A stretch of 64,000 bases of DNA from Blasia pusilla (lineage: Eukaryota; Marchantiophyta; Marchantiopsida; Blasiales). The position numbers and the translations under genes are program-made. The notes beneath the pieces are model-generated. The model worked only from the letters and a program-made list of their open reading frames with translations. It was not told where the DNA came from and searched no databases. The stretch covers positions 32,302,001 to 32,366,000 of the forward strand of contig CM114274.1 of the NCBI GenBank assembly GCA_050084515.1, given 5' to 3'. This document shows, piece after piece, positions 58,130-64,000 of the stretch (position 1 is the first letter of the stretch; each line of letters begins with the position of its first letter).

Positions 58130-58770
58130 ATGATTAGACAACCCCAAGGTTGCACACGGGCAAAGTCTGTATCCGCGAACATGTCCATGTCCGCGGACTT
58201 ATGTCTGTCAATAGGACGGACAGATTTGTGCGGGCCTAGGAACCCAGGGCCCGAACCCAAGCCCGTACTCGTTGCGTGGGCCATAGCCCACACAACGAGC
58301 CGGGTTACGGTGCGGGCCTTGAGCCCGCCTTGCTGGTCTTGGGTGCGGGAAACCACGGGTTGAGGGTGGGTTGGGCGCGGGCTAGGGAGGGCAGGCACGA
58401 GCTGGGTGGGCTCTGACTGAGCAAGCGTCGGCCTGAGGCCCGCATCGAGCCCGCCATGCTTGCCATGCGGGCTCCGCTGCAAAAATTGGTCCGCCACACC
58501 AAATTTTGGTCCGACGGACCAAATTTTTCGGGCCGTGGGTGCGGGCTCATGGTCGGCATCGAGCCCACCCCGAGCCCACCCTAGCCCGCACCTGGCCGGC
58601 TCAAACCTGCCATGCGAGCCACGCAACGAGTGCGGGCTCCGTCAATCCGAGTCTAGGTGACGGGCTCCGAGACGAGCTTGGATGTGAACCGGGCATGTTT
58701 GAGGACATATCCAAACTCGTCTGTCCCATGGACGGACTTGTCCGTTTCCACTCAACCTAGACCATGCAAT
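58130..58770. repeat. GC-rich dispersed repeat, long copy
   Basis: A sharply bounded island near 60 percent GC sits between AT-rich flanks. It is dominated by GAGCCCGC and GCGGGCT phrases. The left end GGTTGCACACGGGCAAAGTC and, on the reverse strand, the right end GGTTGAGTGGAAACGGACAA are similar, suggesting degenerate terminal inverted repeats. The long open frames in it run on both strands and reflect low stop-codon density rather than genes. Related pieces occur at 41262-41515 and perhaps 7740-7850. Confidence 0.6.
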
Positions 58771-58779
58771 TAACTATGT

Positions 58780-59470
58780 TTCATCCAAACATCCATTCAA
58801 TGATACACACTACAATAAAAATAAGAGATAGTCTATTATAAATTCTCAATATGAGTGATCTCTGATCAATCCTAGCCGACTCGTCAAGAGAAAATCTAGG
58901 CTCAATACATGCAAGTTTCATTGTGTCACGGATTCCAACATAGGTCTGATCCAAGGAAGATGAGGTCGGGTGCTATGTTGCCCTACCGTTAGTCACCTTC
59001 TTGCAATCCATAACATCAAGAGGCATCTCGTAATTTACTTATGTACATCTAGGATAAAGCCTTCATCCCTAAGGTACCAAGTCAAGAGGCAGCATTAAAC
59101 TTGATATATATCATCCTCGATAACACCCATCACACGCTAGCATTGTGGTTGCTCATCTAGCAGATACACAAAACATACATCTCAAGCCTGCAGGAATAAT
59201 TACCAAGCTAGGATTAATATTCCCATCCACGTTTGAAAAATGACATGACGCATAGTTATGCACATGATCTTTCCAAATGATATTGTCACAATCCTCTAAC
59301 ACAAGGATTCTTGAAGATAAAATCTCTTACACTTGTAGAATAGTGCATCCCATCGTCTCTTGTAGATAGACATAATCGCCAAGATGGAATGTTTGAATCC
59401 CTCATCAATATTCTCCTCCACACATAGTCGTGTACCTCAGAGTATCACGATGTTAAGAGATCATTTTTTT
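58780..59470 (-). mobile_element. Decayed second copy of the PHD-tailed gypsy element, 3' end
   Basis: Bases 58950-59460 align with 23500-24035 of the methyltransferase element. Shared landmarks include GGTCGGGTGCT, ATGTACATCT, CAAGCCTGCAGGAA, TTATGCACATG and TAGACATAATC. The PHD end is still readable on the minus strand as PRCT followed by TAA (59039-59050), with stops where the better copy has CAA and CGA codons. To the left, 58780-58945 is LTR-like sequence repeated at 60045-60078 and 61098-61240. Confidence 0.72.
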
Positions 59471-60044
59471 AATGTCGGATTCAATTTTTCACACTTGTTC
59501 TAATGGAAAACTCAACTTTCACAAAATCTTGCACAATACAACACAATTGTGCCCACCTTACTTTCACTCCGTGCTTGATTATCCTCTTGGCCAACTTTCC
59601 ATCTAGTTTGGTCCAGAATCAAGCGAGTCTCACTCAAAATCAACAATGGAATGTCCACTTACTTGTTTATTTATCCACATTCAATCAAGTCACGATAGAC
59701 ATTGATTTCTTCACCAGATTTATCTCAAGAACTTTGTCCTTATAGCCTAATCCTCAATTGCTCCATTCTTAAGTAACTCCATCAGAATTGAGAAGCTTCC
59801 CCCTCTTTAATTCTTGTGACATCTGTTGCACTTCGACAAATTTACCAATCGTGAAATCTAACTTCTATTTCAACAATTCATCTGCCCTATGTACTCTCAT
59901 AGAGTCAAGATATACTAGCTTGCACTTCCTACGAATCCATAGTAATCCACTTGTGCTCCATACCTCACATTAAGTCTCACTTTCTCCTACTATTAAGAAG
60001 TAGTACACAACTTCCTTAGATATAAAAATATGAAGATGAAATCT
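59471..60044. other. Unassigned internal part of the relic
   Basis: It lies between the recognisable integrase/PHD end and the right LTR copy. Open frames at 59503-59745 and 59788-59973 are not recognised. Homology to the methyltransferase element fades after about 59470, so this may be internal sequence too decayed to read, or an insertion. Confidence 0.35.
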
Positions 60045-61700
60045 ACAATCATCCATTCAATAATAAGCAATAAAATAACTGTCGTGTGCCTACTCTCCTT
60101 GAACGTTAATCTTTGTTGTTGCGGAAGCGTGCGTTCAGTAGATCACGCTCTCAACACTAATGTGCATCCAAACAGTCGGGTCTTTGATCAATCAGCGGGC
60201 TAACTTTCTGAGTACTCGTCTCGATCTCTCATTAAGCTCAACCTTCCTAGTTTTGCGGTTAACAACACAAGCAAGTCTTAAAAGACTTGTGATAGACTTT
60301 CTGGTCGGTTCACGAATCTCAAATCGCGTTTCGCGCTTGGAAATTCCAACTGTTTGATGGACATCCAATGAGTCCCTAACCGAGACTCACACAAAATGAA
60401 TTATGGGTCGGAATCCAAGCGTGGCGTACAAAGTCCACTCCCTTGGCTCAGGTTTGATTTTCAAGTTCCAATGCCAAACTCTCGTTCCATCCCGTGCCCT
60501 TGAGACGCCGTTTGGTGCTCAAAGTGGGGATTCGTGTTCCAAGACATCTTGGAGAGACTCCTCCCTTACAAGTAATTCTAGAGATCTTCGAGGTCCCCTT
60601 AACTTTAGGGAAGGACAGCCAGGCCCCTCAAAGTGGCCCTCAACCCGATTGCTCTCACATTTGTTTTCGGCCAATATCTCAGCCTCTACTTTTGCGCTTG
60701 CTAAGATATTTGATGCGTTGGAAGCGCCACAGGATAAGCTTTCGAACGCATCCTTACTTATCCCAAATGCATCTTAGGGCTAAACACTATGGTCCAAAAT
60801 ACAGTCAACTTCCCCAAACGCTAGTAGCGTTCGAAAATTGGTTCTCATCTCTTTGGCAACCAACCTTCCAAGACTCAACTCATCTCAAGTCTTGGTTCGC
60901 GTTTGGTCTAGGTTTCCTGGTCACGACCACTAATGCATGAAATGCATAACTCTGTTCTGCGTTTTGTCTCTTGGACTTTTCCAAGAGACCTTGCAAAAGC
61001 CTCTCCAAAGCGCGATCATCGCAGCGTGAGTCCACTTGAGTTTTGATGTTCCGCTTGGCACCTATTTAGTGTTCGTTTGGTTATGAAGGTCGTGACAATA
61101 ATAGTAAGAGATATTCTACAATAAACTTTCAATATGCTTGATCTCCAATCAATCCTAGTCCCTTCTTCAAGAGAGAATCAAGACTCAATACATACAAGTT
61201 GCATTGTATCATGCATCTTAATATGGGTTTGATCCAAGGAATATCAGTTCTAGATCTGAATGAGCTTCATCCAAGGTATACCCTCCTCTAGGCACCTCCA
61301 TGGATGACTTATATATACAAGTAACCTCCTCCTAGCAAGTCACCAATGACCCATTGTACACAAGGTACTAACTCCCTAATAATTACACACACGATCCTCT
61401 CATAAGACCAACTACTACTCAACTCCCATTTAACCTTTGAACTTTACAAGCCCAAATAACTCCCTGCAAAGGATGAGAGGATCAACCTCTCCAAGGTGTA
61501 GTGTAACCTTGGAGAGGGAAGTGTAACCTACACTCATAGATCGCCTTGTACGAGGAGGTCACATATGACCTCTAAAAATATAAAAGTACAAGACCCCTCT
61601 AAAGCCTAGATACTATCTCATCCTATGTCTCATCTACCATGATATGAGTACGTTGAATGACATGAGTACGCTGATTATCATGATATAATAATATGACTAC
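60045..61700 (-). repeat. Right LTR of the relic, split by a nested solo LTR
   Basis: CATCCATTCAATAATAAGCA (60052) up to 60078 and TAGTAAGAGATATTCTACAA onward from 61102 together match 58790-58945 (CATCCATTCAATGATACACA, then ATAAGAGATAGTC...). The match is interrupted exactly by the 60079-61097 LTR. The part beyond about 61250 has no partner in the left copy. Confidence 0.7.
60079..61097 (-). mobile_element. Nested solo LTR, 1,019 bp (family S, inverted copy)
   Basis: It starts TGTCGTGTGCCTACTCTCC and ends GAAGGTCGTGACA. It is the reverse complement of 37037-38056 over its whole length. The flanks ATAAC (60074-60078) and ATAAT (61098-61102) fit a 5-bp target duplication with one change. Confidence 0.85.
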
Positions 61701-61711
61701 ATGGAGAAGGA

Positions 61712-62770
61712 GTGAGGCGTATATCCGACCTCAATGAAGCAAACATTCCATTACACTTTGTTTTGTTATTGTCTATGGTGAAACGGATTGGCATTCCAAA
61801 ATACCCTTCAAGAGATTCCAAGATCATACAACATCCAAGAAATGTTGATTATAAGGAGGAGGGAGATATTGAACCTTCGGATGATTGTATGCATGAGGAC
61901 AGAAATGAAGATAATATTATTAAGGATAGGAGGACGAAGAGTTCAAGAGTGTTACAGCCTTTCAATTTGCATGTTTTTTACTTAAAACGCAGATTGGAGA
62001 TGAAGATGAAAACTGATTATTGGAGTTTGGTCGATTTACTCAAGAATATATGGTTGACCTCTATGCAACTATAGAGAATCTATGATTATCATGGGTACGC
62101 TGAAATCATAAGGAGTTGAATGCAAAATTATATCAAGGTGTGGAATATGTCATGCATTGGCATGATAGGGATAGCCAAAGGTTTGGGAGACGCATTGTAT
62201 TACCTTCTTTTTTTATTGGAGATTCACATCATATCCATTAGTTTTATTACGATGCAACACCAATTGTGAGACATTTGGGAAAGCCCGATTTCATTTTTAC
62301 GATTACATGAAATCCTAAGTGGGAGGAAATTACATCAACCTTATTACCCGATCAAATTTGGTCATGCAGGTTTTCAAAAAAAATTGTAAATTCTCATCAA
62401 CAAGCATTTATTGGGTCGACTTTTTGGATGCATTCATACGGTGGAATTCCAAAGGAGGGGTCTTTGACACGTGCACATGCTTATTATTTTAGATGGTAAG
62501 GATAAACCACGTATCACTTCTAATTGTTATCGTATTATTTCGGTAGAAATCCCTAATCAATCTACACATCCAAGGCTTTATTAAATTTTTGTTAACTACA
62601 TGCTTCACTTGTCATATGGACCATTAAATCTAAATGATCCATGTATGGATAATCAAACAAAAAAATATGCAAAAGGCTATCCCAAAGCTTTTGCAATCAA
62701 TACTACAAAGACAGAAGTTGATTAGCCAATCTATTAGAGGAATTATTGTGAATGTTCCATTCAAAACTCT
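61712..62770 (+). pseudogene. Decayed Helitron Rep N-terminal region
   Basis: Fragments follow the Helitron replicase order: the SDLNEANIPLHF lead, FGRRIVLPSFFIGD (62188), ATPIVRHLGKPDF (62255), NPKWEEITSTLLPDQ (62312), then a DKPRI-type phrase near 62512 and the KGYPKAFAINTT-like cysteine-rich segment to about 62720. Frameshifts and stops are frequent. The 61.7 kb start phrase also occurs at 7640 in the first Helitron. Confidence 0.75.
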
Positions 62771-62867
62771 AGTAGGCTTCCACTATGATGGAACCGTATG
62801 AAAGAAGTAGTTTGAATGAGACATGAGATGCAAGATATGAAAAACATTAGGTTTTTCATGTGATGAG

Positions 62868-63720
62868 GGTCGTGACCTAGTAAACTAAGACCAAACGCGA
62901 ATAATTCCTCTATTGGAGGAATTATTAGTGAAACACAAATGTTGGTTGCCAAGAGGATTTGGAACTTGACTAGCATTTGAGGATCTTGCAATGTTTATGG
63001 TCATAATAACCAGATCAAATGGAAGTTTGGGAAAAATAAAGCAATGTTGGAAAGCTTATGCAAAGAAAATTTCAACGTACCAAAGATTTTGACAAACGCA
63101 TGAATAGAGATCGAGAAACTACCCCTCAACTACCAAATTCGTAGTTGGATTAAAGGCCAAAATAACCAGCCCAAGAGGACTTTCCCAAAGGTGGGGAGGG
63201 ATGGAAATCTCTATAACTATATATAACGGGGTGGATCTCCAAGGGATGCTTGGGACCCCAACTCTACTTTGGGGTACTATTGGACGAACTAAGGACACAA
63301 ACTTGATTGGGAGGTTAGCTTCGAGGTATGGGCACCGAGCCAAGTCCAAGAGGGAAAATTGTAGATGCCAACCTTGGACCTTGAATCGTGATTCAATTCT
63401 TGGGTCTCGGTTAAAAACTTGTTCAAGATTCATTGGAAAATTAGAACCATTAGACGCACGAGCATAGTTTCAAGTGCTTGGACTGTATATGAAGTCTGTC
63501 CCAAATCTAGGAAGACTTGCCCGTGTTGGAAGTGAGGGATTAAAAACTATTGAGTTTGTTGTATGACCCAAGTTGAGAACTTGGGAAGACGTGTGGCTGG
63601 TTTACTCAAAAAAATGGCTAACATGAGTGTGTTTGGCTAGAGATAAGGAGAGTGTGACCTATTGAACATACACTTCATCAACAATAGAGATCGACGTTCA
63701 AGAGGAGTATGCGCACAACA
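62868..63720 (+). repeat. Partial LTR of family S
   Basis: From GGGTCGTGACCTAGTAAACT to GTATGCGCACAACA it matches about 37195-38056, more diverged than the other two copies and lacking the first 160 bp. It lies inside the Helitron described on either side. Confidence 0.75.
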
Positions 63721-64000
63721 AACTACATACGAGTGCTTGAGAATTGTTAATGCAGTATTGCGTCCTACATTTAAGGAGGGTGTTATTCAATTGAGACTTC
63801 TTTAAGATAATAGCTAACCAATTTGTTGCTTCAAGTAAGCTTCTACAATCTGTATGGGTTCTTCATTGTGTAATTTGTTTGCAAATATTATAGTTTACAA
63901 CACTCCCACTCAACCTACTATAGAATTAATGCTTGGTTCCAATAATAGAAGATCTCTTATAGGAATGACGTCATGTACACCTTCATTCTACCACACTTCA
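63721..64000 (+). pseudogene. Helitron fragment continuing past the window edge
   Basis: The translation reads VNAVLRPTFKEGVIQLRLL, then SSLCNLFANIIVYNTPTQPT with stops between. This is the segment upstream of the helicase in plant Helitrons (PTF-EA-LGLL, then LFA-IL). It corresponds to about 9250-9480 of the first Helitron and continues beyond base 64000. Confidence 0.7.

Noticed and set aside
58120-58626. A 168-codon minus-strand open frame and overlapping plus-strand frames as possible genes
   Set aside because: They lie in the GC-rich repeat, where stop codons are rare in all frames. There is no domain, splice support or codon pattern.

Overview
This window looks like nuclear DNA of a land plant. 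The supported host genes have plant-type GT-AG introns and belong to plant families: a SWEET sugar transporter, an NPF (NRT1/PTR) transporter and small secreted bulb-type lectins. The rest is mostly decayed plant-type transposons (Ty3/gypsy, Helitron, PIF/Harbinger, CACTA). A non-seed plant such as a bryophyte or lycophyte is my best guess. It rests mainly on one retroelement that carries a DNA methyltransferase, a combination whose green-lineage precedent I know from a charophyte alga. The sequence alone does not fix the species.

Layout. 0-11 kb: a CACTA transposase scrap, a decayed Ty3/gypsy element (about 1.0-6.1 kb), repeat fragments and a decayed Helitron (7.6-11.0 kb). 11-22.7 kb: a host island with an apparently intact 7-exon SWEET gene (+), then two tandem bulb-lectin genes on the minus strand, the first a pseudogene and the second intact. 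22.7-45 kb: a transposon block. Its centrepiece is a minus-strand Ty3/gypsy element (about 23.5-33.0 kb) with domain order gag - zinc knuckles - protease - C5 cytosine methyltransferase - RT - RNase H - integrase - PHD finger. Further copies of its LTR and leader follow, one split by a nested solo LTR, then Helitron 3' ends, PIF/Harbinger remnants and a degenerate tandem array. 45-56.6 kb: a second host island with an intact 5-exon NPF transporter and a third, intact bulb lectin on the plus strand. 57-64 kb: AT-rich DNA, a GC-rich dispersed repeat, a heavily decayed second copy of the PHD-tailed gypsy element, two more copies of the 1-kb LTR, and another Helitron.

The most notable system is the gypsy element that encodes both a DNA methyltransferase and a probable chromatin reader. 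This copy is dead: it has many frameshifts and stops, and the catalytic Cys of the methyltransferase reads Tyr. The PHD tail recurs in the second relic, so it belongs to the family rather than to a chance fusion. The host genes do not form an obvious pathway. SWEET and NPF are membrane transporters and the lectins are secreted. The three lectins look like one local family split by the transposon block.
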